Source: Galbula dea
Lineage: Eukaryota; Chordata; Aves; Piciformes; Galbulidae
NCBI GenBank assembly: GCA_013399015.1
Contig: VWZX01005763.1
Location: forward strand, 496,001 to 560,000
DNA length: 64,000 bases
Reading direction: 5' to 3'
The translations under genes and the position numbers were made by a program. A model generated the notes under the pieces. That model made no database searches. It worked only from the letters and a program-made list of their open reading frames with translations, and was not told where the DNA came from. Positions 1 through 11,347 of this stretch are shown here, piece after piece; position 1 is the stretch's first letter; every line of letters begins with the position of its first letter.

Positions 1-392
1 TAAAGGCAACAAAGGTGGAAGTTCATGGTAATGTTTCCAGCTATGTCTTGTTTTCACCCAATGACTTTGAGAGTTGTTGCAGTATTAAGTGCTTTTCAGT
101 GGCTAATCCCTGCCCTGTTGGACTTGGGGCTATGTTAGACATGGGGACAGCAAGGAAGAGGAAAAGTTCCCCAACTACCTAGGATCATATCTAATTGATT
201 TTCAATTTCCTAACAGCTCAATTGAATGAATTGTTTTCTTTGTTTCTCCAGTTCTTTAGTTTGGATGGATGTTATTTTGAAGGAGCTCTGTTTAGTGTCT
301 GGCAGTAGAAGTTAGGCACAAAGGTTTAAGTAAGTTTATCTTGAGTAGATATGGCCTCACTTGCATGCAGCTTTTTTATTTCATAAAGGTGC

Positions 393-476
393 AGGGGTTT
401 TTGTGGTTTGGGTTTGGTTTTTGTGTGTGTGTGTTGGTTTGGTTTTGTGGGGTTGGGTTTGTTGGGTTTTTTTTTG
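393..476 (+). repeat. G/T-rich low-complexity tract with a (GT)n core
   Basis: Almost only G and T on the + strand: GGGTTTGGTTTTTGTGTGTG, then GGGGTTGGGTTTGTTGGG and a T run. It contains four or more GG/GGG runs close together, so a G-quadruplex is possible. It lies just upstream of the CR1 at 531. Confidence 0.9.
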
Positions 477-530
477 CCTTATTGCTGTTCAGTAAGATAC
501 AAAATGAGTTAGGCATACAAGAGCCTGGGC

Positions 531-1530
531 AAACTAGACAGTCTCACACTGCACCTACCAAACAGGGCCCTGGTTTGGCACCAGTGCTCTTCAATTTCTT
601 TATCAGTGGCATAGACAGTGAGATTTAGTGCACCCTCAGCAAGTTTGCAGATGACAGAAGCTGAGTGGTGCAGTTGACACACCAGAAGGACAGGATCCAT
701 CCAGAGGGACATGGACAAACTTGAAAAGTGGGCCCACGAGAACCATATGAGGTTCAACAAGTCCAAGTTAAGGTCCTGCTCCTGGACTGAGGCACTCCTA
801 GACATGAGTACAGTCTGGGAGATGAAGTCACTGAGAGCAGCCCTGCAGAGAAGGACTCGGGAGTCATGGTGGATGAACAGCTGGAGATGAGCCAGCAGTG
901 TGCACTTGCAGCCCAGAGAGCCAACTGTATCCTGGGCTGCATCAGGAGAGGCATGACCAGCAGGTCTAGGGAGGTGATTCTGCCTCTACTCTGTCCTCAT
1001 GAGACCCCACCTGGAGAACTGCATCCATTTCTGGGGCCCTCAGCATAAGAAAGACATGGGCATTTTAGAGCAGGTCCAGAGGAGGCCATGAAGATGATCA
1101 GAGGGCTGGAGAAACTCCCCTGTGAGGACAGGCTGAGAGAATTGGGATTGTTCAGCCTGGAGAAGAGAAGGCTTCTTGGGGGACCTTATAGCAGCCTTCC
1201 ATTACCTAAAGAGGGGCTAGAAAAAAGAGGGAGAAACTCTTTACCCAGGTAGAAGTCAATAGGACAAGGGGGAATGGCTTCAAACAGAAGGAGGGGAGAT
1301 TTAGATTAGATCTTAGTAAAAAAATTCTTCACCCAGAGGGTGCTGAGGCACTGGAACAGGTTGCCCAGAGAGGTTGTGGCTGCCCCATCCCTGGCTGTAT
1401 TCAAGGCCAGGCTGGATGTGGCCCTGGGCAACCTGGTCTAGTGGGTGGCATCCTGCCTATGGCAGGGGGGTTGGAGCTAGATGATCTTCAAGGTCCCTTC
1501 TAAACCAGACCATTCTATGAACTCTATGAA
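531..1530 (+). mobile_element. CR1 LINE, 5'-truncated, about 1 kb, ORF2 C-terminal part to 3' end
   Basis: This is the longest 3'-complete CR1 in the window. The left part translates to decayed reverse-transcriptase sequence: LFNFFISGIDSEI, a stop, then KFADD at 641-655, the catalytic FADD box of the RT palm. Further right come MSQQCALAAQRANCILGC and a PHLENC..FWGPQHKKDMG-like segment, then the conserved end GLENCI-to-LPREVV-like region. It ends in AGGTCCCTTCTAAACCAGAC and ATTCTATGA-type tail units. Several frameshifts and stops show it is dead. It lies in the same orientation as TENM2. Confidence 0.93.
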
Positions 1531-2836
1531 ACAGACAAAAGTCTGCACAGTGTAAATAAGACAATGTTCCAAACATGAGGAATAACTTGTTTTCTTGCAT
1601 ATGATTAAGATCCAACAGAAGAAATGACTATCCAGTTTTCTGCCCAAATCCATGATGCTGCTTTTTAGGAAGCAAAGTAATACCAATTGTGAAAAGATAA
1701 ACTGCAGTTACAATATTGCCAAAGAATGTGGAGTTGCATTCCTCATTTGAAACACTCTCTTATGAATATTACAGTAGTTCCAACACTTTAATATTGAACT
1801 GTTTGAGTTGGACTGATTCAAAGTTATCATACTAGTCTATTTGCAGGGCTTTGAGAGAGACAGATGAATTCAGCTTAGCATTTGCTACTGGTATTAAGTC
1901 CCAAATAACATTTGATTACTACTAAAATACAATGAAATCCTACTTATTAAATTTTAAGCCTAGAACAGTAAACTTTATTTAGTTAATGGTCAAATCAGAA
2001 ATGAAATTATCCCCATATTTGTATTAGCTGCCAACAAACCAGTCCTGCCAAAACCCAAATTATGAGTAGAAAAGAAAAAAATCAGAGTTAAATTTTGGGT
2101 TGGTAGAGAGAGATTGCACTATGGAGGCAGTAAACATTCTTGGACATAAGCTGGGAAGGAGGATAAGTCCCTATCAACAGAATAAAATGCAGATTTGAGA
2201 AGGTTGAGAGTTGCTACATGAATTACACTGAGGGCCAGGAGTGTGAGTTCCTCTCCCAGGTATGAGAAGTGGATGTGGGCATGCAGGTCAGATCTCTGGC
2301 AGATAGCAACTCTCAGGAACCAGTAATCCTCTCTGTCACTCTTCTCTAAACACTGTTGTTCATCTGAACCAAAATGGTACTAAACTACATGCTGCTGGCA
2401 TTTAAAATATAAAGATTATCAAAAGCTCTTAGGCTAAAGACTGGAAGAGATTGACAAGTGCAAAAGCACACATCCTGCAGGATTCAGTCCTCCAGGCATT
2501 CAGTCAGAAACTGTTTTCTATTAAAAGAATGAAACATAAGTTGACAACATGAAGACAGGAGATGGCATGGATAAGCAAAACAAATGAAGCCCAAATTACA
2601 AAGGTGCATGCAGATGAATGGTGAGATCAGGAGGAAGAGTGTCAGTGTTTCTGTGCAAATCTTAGAAGCCCACGTTAAGAATGCAGTCAGTTATAGGCAA
2701 GATCTATTTTTGAGCAGAAAATTAGTTGCATGGTAGTAGACACAGAATGTAAGGCACTTTTGGTTTATTGTTGTTGTTGTTTTTAAGGTGGGAAAGGTAA
2801 ATAAGATGTTATTGTACCTGAATCTCCTACCTAATT
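1531..2836. other. Intronic sequence without recognised features
   Basis: AT-rich, apparently unique DNA between the first CR1 and the minisatellite. It contains one short GTT run near 2768. No exon or RNA gene seen. Confidence 0.6.
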
Positions 2837-3043
2837 CAGTCTGTGTCTGGTCTAAAGAACTGGAATCCAGTCTGTGTCTGGTCTAAAGAACTGGAATCTA
2901 GTCTGTGTCTGGTTTAAAGAACTGGAATCCAGTCTGTGACTAGTTTAAAGAACTGGAATCCAGTCTGTGTCTGGTTTAAAGAACTGGAATCCAGTCTGTG
3001 TCTGGTTTAAAGAACTGGAATCCAGTCTGTGTCTGGTCTATAA
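2837..3043. repeat. 31-bp minisatellite, about 6.7 copies
   Basis: The unit starts CAGTCTGTGTCTGGTYTAAA and ends GAACTGGAATC. Starts fall at 2837, 2868, 2899, 2930, 2961, 2992 and 3023, exactly 31 apart, with the last copy incomplete. Units differ at a few sites (TCTAAA or TTTAAA, one GACTAG variant). High similarity points to recent expansion and probable length polymorphism. Unit length and uninterrupted tandem arrangement rule out a CRISPR array. Confidence 0.97.
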
Positions 3044-3362
3044 ACTGTTTTGGCATCTCCCATACCAGAAGCAGTTTGTGCTTGGAGAACAGCAGTTGTG
3101 TGGAGGTTGCATCCTGTAATCCATATCAAAAGCAGTGGCCTTATTGTCCTTTTGCTTGTCATTGCCAATAGGCATTCTGGAAACCTGGGGAGAGGAAAGT
3201 AATCAGCAGTGCACTGCAATGTCAGGGGATAAATAGAGTCATAAGACAGTACCATCCAAAAGGGAGAGCAGCTGTGTGAAGGCAACCAAAGCATGCAACC
3301 AGTCCAGTTTGTGTCACTGAATCTTCATGGCTTGAAATTCTTTGCCTAATTTGTGCAGGGTT

Positions 3363-3426
3363 AGGAGCTGGCCTCAGATGATCCTTATGGGACCCTTTCC
3401 AGCTCAGAATATTCTGTGTTTCTATG
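3363..3426 (+). mobile_element. CR1 3' end, severely 5'-truncated
   Basis: Only the terminal 64 bases or so remain: GATGATCCTTATGGGACCC, a CAGCTC block and a tail ATTCTGTGTTTCTATGG. The match to the CR1 3' UTR is clear but short, so age and subfamily cannot be set. Confidence 0.75.
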
Positions 3427-4410
3427 GTGGTCAATGCATTCTTTGAAATTCTGACATCAGTGTTAACAGTTCTTTGCTGTCTGTTGCTGTTGCTGTAAGG
3501 AAGCATGTTTTTTACAGGATATTTTTCAGTTATTTTTGCTCTTAGATGTATTTAAGAAGCAGAAGTTATCATTATGAAATACAGTGTGACATTAATACCA
3601 AAATATTGCTAGAAAAAAATTCAGATGTTAATAAGCAACACAGCATCAGAAAGACAGGACTGGTCAGGTCTCCTTGTCTTTATGCCACAGTCTTGTTTGG
3701 CAACCTTGACCTAGTCTTTGTCCTTGTATGCAAAACTAAGGCAGCAAAACAAACTTACCAGAGGGCTACAGAAATAGCAGCACTTGGAAGACTTTTTCAA
3801 GCAGAGGAATAGAACAGCTTCACTGCCTTTTAAACTGAAGTACCATTCTAGTGCAATACTTTGGCTGCAGAGAGGAGAGACTTCTATTCTTTAAAGGGGG
3901 GAAGAAGAGCAATTCTCTTTTCTGAGTAGAGCTGGTTGGAAAATATGAAAGCCTGTCAGTTAGATGCACTTTGTGCTTTTGAATCATACTGCAGTTTCTT
4001 GATTCCCAGGAGCTGCTGCTCACAGGCAAAATTGGGACTTCTGTCTAGGATTGACTAATTTTTTAGTAATGGTGTGGAAATTGTAAATACATAGAGTCCA
4101 TAGAGTTTCATTTTCATTTGACACACACACATATATCCCTTGGTAATGTCTTGAAGATTTCTTAGGCACAGCATGAGGATGTGCTCCTGTGTGAGCAGAG
4201 CAGGGACCTCAGCAGTGATGTGAAACAGAATAGCTGTTGGCTTTGTTTATAAAGCTGTTTATGTTTGCAGGTCATTCTGCAGATATATCTTGGCCTTGTT
4301 GCATTTTGACCACAAAAATCCAGCTATTTGGTAGGTAATGAGAAAAGGACAAATAAAATGTTAACAATAAAAAAAGGCAACTGTTGGAATGTAGCTGTGT
4401 TAGTGCTATT
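3427..4410. other. Intronic sequence without recognised features
   Basis: Unique-looking sequence with a short (CA)n near 4120. Open frames are short and lack recognisable domains. Confidence 0.6.
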
Positions 4411-4626
4411 GAAGAAGTTCTTCACTGTTAGGGTGGTTAGGCAGTGGAACAGGTTGCCCAGAGAGGTTGTGGAAGCCTCATCCCTGGAAACTTTTAAGGC
4501 CAGGCTGGATGGGGCCCTGGACAACCTGATCTAGTGGATGGTGTCCCTGCCAGGCAGGGGTGTTGGAACTAGATGATCTTTGAGGTCCCTTCCAACTCTG
4601 ACAATCCTATGATCCTGTGATCCTAC
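4411..4626 (+). mobile_element. CR1 3' end, about 215 bp
   Basis: It starts inside the last part of ORF2 (AAGTTCTTCACTGTTAGGGT) and keeps the end of the ORF2 frame (WNRLPREVVEASSLETF) up to a stop at CTAG near 4534. The 3' UTR follows with TTGGAACTAGATGATCTTTG, CCCTTCCAACTCTGACAATC and imperfect TCCTATGATCCTGTGATCC tail units. It closely resembles the copy at 46726, so both are one subfamily. Confidence 0.93.
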
Positions 4627-5474
4627 GTCCTTCAACCATAGGTCAGAAGCACAGAGAACAGATCTTATGTGTTTGACTTGGAGTTGCCATCTAGCTTTCA
4701 TCATCCAACACATGCTTGCCTTTCTAATATTCATAGTTTGCTTTTTTTTTGGTGCTGTGTGACTGATGGAGGCTAAGGTGGCATGTATAGGTGTGGTATG
4801 GAAAGGTGTCTGTGTGGGGGGCAGGCAGAAGAGAGGAGGAAAGAAAGAAGTGGATGTTTTCCTTGCTAGGCATAGTGGAATAGCTATGAAACTAACTCAG
4901 CATTCTTCTTGCAGCTGAAGTAACATGTTCACAGGGTGTTAGAACCCTGGCTTGGGCTTGGGGTGAGCTGTCCTGTGTTGTGTAAGGAGCCTACTGCCAT
5001 TTTGGGTAGGAATCATAATGAAAATTGTTCCTCATGTATATGCTCATCACTGAAAGATAAAGTGTAATGTGCATGTTTCTTCAAAGGACCTATCAAGCTC
5101 TGTTGCTTTCAGGAGAGAAAAACCCCTGCTTTTGAATCTGCATACCTTACTGTTCAGATCATGGCAGGCTGTGTACTGCAGAGAGATGGTTTGGCTTGAT
5201 AATTAGAATTGAAGAAATGCCCCTGACCTGCAGAGTTCTGAGCATTGATATTGTTGGAGCAGGTGACTCCTCCATCTCCTCCTGAACGTAGAATGTGTTG
5301 ATGTTTGAGGTGTGTTTTCTGTCTCGTGTGCTCCTTATCACAGATTTCACCCTCTGTAGGGGTCTGGCAGTGTCTAAATTGATGTGAAATCAGATGGGTG
5401 AATTGTTCTGTGACAGGTCACAGAGGCAGTGCTGCCAGACTTCAGTCAGAAGTTACAGCTGATGGAGGAGGCTC
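4627..5474. other. Intronic sequence without recognised features
   Basis: Unique-looking sequence with a short T run at 4741. Nothing supports a gene. Confidence 0.6.
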
Positions 5475-5891
5475 CTGAAGGGTCTGGAGGATAAGTTTGA
5501 TGGGGAGCAGCTGAGGGAACTGGGGTTGGTTAGTCTGAGGAAGAGGAGGCTCAGGGGAGACCTTGTCTCTCTACACAACTACCTGAAAGGAGGTGGTAGT
5601 GAGGTGGGGGTTGGTCTCTTCTCCTGGGTTACCAGTGAGAGGACAAGAGGAAATGGCCTCAAATTGCACCAGGGGAGGTTTAGATTGGATATTAGGAAAC
5701 ATTTCTTCCCAGAAAGAGTTGTTAGGCATTAGACACTGCCCAGGGCAGTGGTGGAGTCACTGTCCCTGGAGAGGCTTAAAAAGCATCTAGATGAGATACT
5801 TGGGGCCATGGTTTAGTGGCATGGTGCTGATAGGTTGGTGGCTGGACTTGCTTTTGGAGGTCTCTTCCAGCCTTAACAAGTCTGTGATTCA
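5475..5891 (+). mobile_element. CR1 3' end, about 415 bp
   Basis: It begins in late ORF2 (AACTGGGGTTGGTTAGTCTG, giving GLVSLRKRRLRGDLVSLHNYL) and continues through RKHFFPERVVRH. The 3' UTR has a GGCTGGACTTGCTTTTGGAG block and ends in CTTCCAGCCTTAACAAGTCT. This tail type (TTAACAA rather than CAACTCTGG) is shared with the antisense copy at 26244, placing the two in one subfamily. It is sense to TENM2. Confidence 0.93.
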
Positions 5892-7050
5892 CTGCAGTCC
5901 ACCTCAGAAGAATTTTCCTCTGCCTTTGTAGACATTCCTGACTTACTGGCACAGGCAGAATATGTCCTACTGTGCAGAAAACCCACCTGTGATAGCCTGT
6001 AACAGAAGTTTATTGTGAAGGTTAACTGTAAGTTCCTGAGATGAGGGGAAAAGGTGAGACCAAGCTAAGGTGGCACATGGATCCATTACATACAGGCTTT
6101 TCTTGCCAGCTCTCTTTAGTTTTGACTGGTATTAGCAAGATTGTAGGCTATGCAAACAGGTTTTAACTAAACTAAATTTTAAAGAAATCAGGGTTTTCTG
6201 GCTTGAAAACAGTGCTGGTTTGCAGAGGGATCTGGAGGAACACTCAGGAGCAATTTTGGGTGAGCCAAGTGTGATCACTGTGGTATAACTCTTCGTTTAC
6301 TTCAGTCAGCCTTACAGATATAGACTGAGATATCTGAGTCTTAGGGGTTGTAAATAGCTGCAGAAATGTTGCAAAGATAATTTATTGTTGTATCTTAATT
6401 AAAACTATAATTAACAAATAAACATTTGGCTAATAACATGCTAACACAATTTCTGGAAAGGTAATATAATCAGAGACTTGATTCTTACATTTCATACCCT
6501 TTACAGAGCTGTGTTTCCACTGACACAGGTGAAAAACCTTGTAGATTTGGGGGGGTTTTAGATATATTATCATAATTAGAATCAGGACCAGAATTTTTAA
6601 TTGGAGATTTGAAGTTACTCTTTGAGATCTGGAAAAGCTATTGGCTTTTTTTCCCTCTTTCATGCATTGTTTTTTCCATTAGTAGTAAGAATTCTGTCTG
6701 CAGTGGCTCTCTGCAGACCAAAGGTAGAACACAGCCTTTTTACCTACTTTGAACAGAAATAGGACTAAGTATCTGCCCAGCACTAATAATAGTAAAGTAT
6801 TCCAAGGTTGCTTAGTCAATTGACAGCTAGAAAGTAGCAATCCTTACTACAAAGAAAGGTTATTTTCCAAAATATTTGTTTGAAACAGTAAAAGGCTTTG
6901 ATAACATTTGTACAGCTACTGCAAACCCATATTGTTAACCCTGATTGGTTTTTCATAGCACAGCACTATCTGATTTCCACAGATTTAGTATTACAAATAT
7001 GATTGCTCAAAGAAGCCACTTGCATACTGATATTTTTAATATCTGTTACA
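5892..7050. other. Intronic sequence without recognised features
   Basis: Very AT-rich, with no repeats or exons recognised. Confidence 0.6.
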
Positions 7051-7209
7051 GTTGTGGCTGCCCCATCCCTGGCAGTGTTCAAGGCCAGGCTGGATGTGGC
7101 CCTGGGTGACCTGGTCTAGTGATTGGCATCCCTGCCCATGGCAGGGGGGTTGGAACTAGATGATCTTTAAGGTCCCTTCCAACCTGAGCCATTCTATGAT
7201 TCCATGATT
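7051..7209 (+). mobile_element. CR1 3' end, about 160 bp
   Basis: Starts at GTTGTGGCTGCCCCATCCCT and runs through GGTTGGAACTAGATGATCTT, CCCTTCCAACCTGAGCCATT and tail units ATTCTATGATTCCATGATT. It is nearly the same as the copy at 38929 through the 3' UTR, so this subfamily was probably active fairly recently. Confidence 0.92.
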
Positions 7210-10200
7210 GTAAATTGCTTTGTGATTCTAAGCAAATTGGAGCTCTGGGAGTATCAAACATAGTTTATTAAATGTTGGGGCCTGTTTCTCAAAGGCTTTG
7301 TTCACCACAGCAGTCTGGAAGCACACACCAATAAAAGCACCATCCCCTGGCTGCAGGGAGCTGAGGTCTCTAACGCAAGAACTGACCTGGAGGAGATGAG
7401 AAGAGATTAGCAGAGGCAATGGGAGGACATCTTTTGGCTGACAGAGTCAGGGCTTCATGTTTAATTTAAGAAAACACATTAAACTTTTCATGTTTAATTT
7501 AAGGGAACAGGAGAATGTTGGGATTTATAGTCCTAATGGTGCTGTGTCAGTGCTCCAGGATGTGGTGGCATGCCTGCTGTCCAGGCTGCAGATGGATAGA
7601 AACATCTTCTGAAAATGCCTTTATTTTTGTTACTGAGGGGAAAAAAAAAGAGGAGAAAACAGCTAAGGCAGCAGCAACAAAAACAACACATTAGCCATGC
7701 ACTACTAGTCTAGCTAATTCTGGGGGTGCTATTAGCAGACATTTAGGCAAATCTATTAACATTTAGCATCAGCACAAATGCAATTGCATTTCCTCCTTTT
7801 CATGTTTCTGGCAAAATATGCATGGCCGTTGGAGGGAGGAAAAGGACATTGAAGCCATTTGTTAGGTAGTACAGCCTAAATGGGGAAAGAAGTTTTAGGG
7901 GGATTGTTAAATTGAGAAAGAAACTTGACTCAAACAATGTTCCTTAAAAAGAGGGCTAGATTTCTTAACCAATGATGCTGATCAGGTGCTTGGCATTTTC
8001 TGAGTTTAATCTTTCAACAAACCTTCAGCTGTTAGCACACTTTTATCTTTAACTCCTGGGTTTTTCCTTCTTGGAATCTGGGAATAGCTTTTGAAACCAC
8101 TGGGGAAAGTAGTCATTTTGAGGTGCATCTGTTGTGCAGACAAGTTAAAAATGCTGAAAAAAGCCATTTTTCATCCTCTAAAATCCCAGAGCAGAGCAGG
8201 CTGAAGGGTTAGCCACAGTAATTGTCTTGGTTCTGACAGTGACAAAGGGCAAATGCTATATTTTAGGTCATAAAATATCAATAGTGTACACATACTGTAA
8301 TGGGGTTCTGTAAATGGGAAAATTCTCCCTAATGCTAGCTTGGGTTTTTTGTGGGTTGACTGACATCAGAAATTATACAGTAGAAAATTCCTCTTCAGCT
8401 TTACAACTAAAGCAAAATGTTTGGGAAAAAAAGCTGTCATGGATTCAAACTACAATGATTTTTGTTTGTTTGTTTTTAAGCTCTGAAATTTCTCCTCTAC
8501 CTTGTACTCTAGGGCTCAGTATTTTCCTACATGTCTGGCTGTATAGACCTTAGAAATTTGCTATCACTGATATTACAGGAGTTCCCTCTGTAAAAAGCAA
8601 ACCCAAATCATCATTATTCAACTGCTTCTATTTTTCAACATCTCAGTTTGTATTTTATTAGTTATCTTGTTCTCTGAGGTGCACACTTTGTGACTTAGTA
8701 TCAGGAATGAGAATTTGGGAACCAGCAAGAGAAGAGCATCTATTATTATAGACAATTCTGTTACCTACTCTACCTGGTCCTCTCCTCAGTTCCTCTAAAT
8801 GGTGTCACCTTATTGTGGTTTCTTGGTCCTGTGGAGACCCCAGAGCTCCCAGAGGCATTTGTAATGCTTGTTGCCTGTTCAGAGCCTTTTGTTTTTCCAG
8901 CTCTGTAAAGCACTACAGTGTGGAGAAAAGGTTTCTGGCAAGAGCAGCCCCAGTCTTCTCTCTGCACTGAGAGTTGTCTGTATTAACTTTTCCAATTTTT
9001 CTCTATCTCCTACTCCAGCACATGTGGAGCCCTGATTTTCATCTTCATTTCAGTAGTGGATATTGAGTTATAATCATATTGAATCAGTGGAGTTATAGCA
9101 AATGAAATAATAAGTCTTGTCCAGGGCTTTCATTATGTTGGTTTAGAAACACTTCATGTTGTGGGCTTATGCTGGTAGAATGCTAAGATCTCTGAGAGGA
9201 GAAAGTCAAGGCTTTTGGTTGACTTTGCAACCCTACACTTTTGTTCTGTCCTCTTCAGCTTTACTGTTGTGTTTTGCAGCTCCTTCCCACGTGCCCTCAG
9301 TGCCCCTTGCATCCTTCCATCCCCAAGGAAAGCTTTGTAATTCAAGAGAAACCAGGTTTCAAAGAGCTGTCACCTGGAATGACCTGTGGCCAGGAAGGGT
9401 GAAGCCTGTTTGAATCTCTGGCACTGTCTCCCCTCCAAGCCTTGGCTGCTTGGTCCTTTCTCCCACCTCTGGGGTGTTAGCATGGGGATTGGGCTGTGCA
9501 GAGGGGGAGAAGTGGCACCTGAGATGGGGGCAATGGGAAGAAACTCAAAGGTGTGCTTGTGAGCCCTGGAGGGTCTGGGGTCCTGGAGCTACTGAAGAAG
9601 GCAGTGCTGTGGGCAGCTAGAGGAGGAGATGAGGACTTGGGGAGTCTCCAGGCTGCAGTGAGGGGCCATGCACTCCACCTTCTCTCATCAGAGCTTTCTC
9701 CATGTAAGCTGCTTCCTTAGGTGTTTGCTCTGCAGAGCCTCTAGGTACAAAATTCCTGTAGCCATTCTAAGATCTTTGCAGTAAATATACTGCACTTCTT
9801 TCTTTAATTATTTGCCTCCACAAGCAGCTGCTTTGTTTTATGCTACTACTTTATTTTTTCTATTAAATAATTCCTCTGTCAATGAGGAGGGAAAGGATCA
9901 CATTTGGATGAAGCAGATACTTGGTTATGCTAACACATACTTTGTACTTAACATCTACAGAGTTAAGTGATTATTTATATAAAAGGTGTGAGAATAAATT
10001 CTTCCTTTGCTTGTCTGTTGAGATTTCAGTTCAAGCTTCTGAATTTTTCCACATGCAATAGCTAATGATTTAAACTGTATTTGATAGTAGCTAAACTCCT
10101 GTCACTGCTCAAATGGCATTGACTGCTGCTACAAAAATTATCCAGCCATGAAAGAAATGCCAGATTGTATTTAAACAAAAAAAAAAAAGAGTATACCAGA

Positions 10201-11083
10201 TTTAAACACTTCCTTTCTCAATGAGATATGAATCTTGTAAAGTGAACTGCTTCACTGTAAAAAGAAAGGGGAATGAACTGTTCTTCTAACAGAATCCTTC
10301 AACCTAGCTCTCAACATTCATATTTCAGCTGGAATGTGAGTGTTCTATTTGTGGCTTTCAGAGGGTTTGGGACCTTTTAGGCTGTCTTTTAAACTTTTTC
10401 TTCTACCTTTTAACACATTTTGGGAAGGCATAATAAACTTCTGTTCAAGGCAGTAGAATCTGAGAGTGTTCAACAGTGTCAAGCATGATGCCAGGAAGAG
10501 TGCAGAACCTTCTGAGTGATCAGAATGGAAGTTGCTCTAGAAGCTCCCTGATGTTTCTTCTTATTTTTTTTTTCCTGAGGCATATCAGAGCTGATTTTCT
10601 TCCAGCACATCATAATGTATGTCAAGGATTGTGCTGACAGCATCATAGGGCCCTCAGAAATTAAAATCCACCTTGGAGCATGGCACTGAAGTGATTGCTA
10701 GTTTGAAAGTCTTCAAAGAAGTAAGAAGATAACTCTGGGGAAAAATCCTGATTATAATGAGAAGGCAGAACATGCAGGCCTCCTCGTGCTGCTGAATCAC
10801 AGCACCCAGTTAAACCTCTGCAAGTAGGCTGATTGTTGGCAGAGGGAGCAACAATTTGAATTATCCCACTGTCATGATGGTTTTCAGCTGCTTGCCTGAA
10901 CCTGCTGCCTGTCTACAGGCAAAAAAAATGTTAAACCAGGGATTTTTAGTCTTTTTTTCCCTTGGTGAGAACTCAATGTACAAAATCTTAACCACATAGA
11001 AAGCTTGAAATGTCAGCTTGATTGTGTTGTTCAGATCACTTGGATGTGGGCAGACACAAAGATGAGGGTGTTCCTCACTGTTG
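7210..11083. other. Long intronic stretch, mostly unique
   Basis: Contains a 16-17-base direct repeat (TTCATGTTTAATTTAAG) at 7454 and 7487, a poly-A run near 10175, a (TTTG)n near 8461 and a G+C-richer patch at about 9420-9700 of unknown origin. No gene or RNA recognised. Confidence 0.6.
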
Positions 11084-11290
11084 TAAGCACATTCTTTACT
11101 GAGAGGCTGATCAGACCCTGGAACAGGCTTCCTAGAGATGTGGCTGCTGCCCCAAGCCTGCCAGTGTGTGAGAGGCACTTGGGCAATGCCCTTAGCAACA
11201 TGCTTGAACTTGAGTCAGCCCTGAATTGCTCAGGCAGTTGGAACTAGATGATTGCTGTAGGTCTCTTCCAACAGAAATAGCCCTATTCTA
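11084..11290 (+). mobile_element. Old CR1 3' end, about 205 bp
   Basis: A diverged copy: ACATTCTTTACTGAGAGGCT, then CTGGAACAGGCTTCCTAGAG, the motif TTGGAACTAGATGATTGCTG, and GTCTCTTCCAACAGAAATAG. The frame still reads FFTERLIRPWNRLPRDVAAAPSL. The tail is poorly preserved (CCTATTCTAACTCTTA). The left edge is uncertain by some tens of bases. Confidence 0.85.
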
Positions 11291-11299
11291 ACTCTTAAA

Positions 11300-11347
11300 C
11301 CAAAGAACAAGCTTTTGGGGTGAATTCCCCAAAAGCTTCATCTTTGG
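11300..11347. repeat. Hairpin: 12-bp perfect stem extended to 19 paired bases
   Basis: AAGCTTTTGGGG (11309-11320) pairs perfectly with CCCCAAAAGCTT (11327-11338) around the loop TGAATT. After a 2x2 mismatch, CCAAAGA (11300-11306) pairs with TCTTTGG (11341-11347). It lies immediately 3' of the old CR1 at 11084-11290. Confidence 0.85.

Noticed and set aside
2837..3043. Possible CRISPR-like repeat array
   Set aside because: Units are directly adjacent with no spacers, and the setting is a vertebrate intron. It is a minisatellite.
7454..7503. 16-17-base direct repeat as target-site duplication
   Set aside because: Only 16-18 bases lie between the copies, with no mobile element inside.
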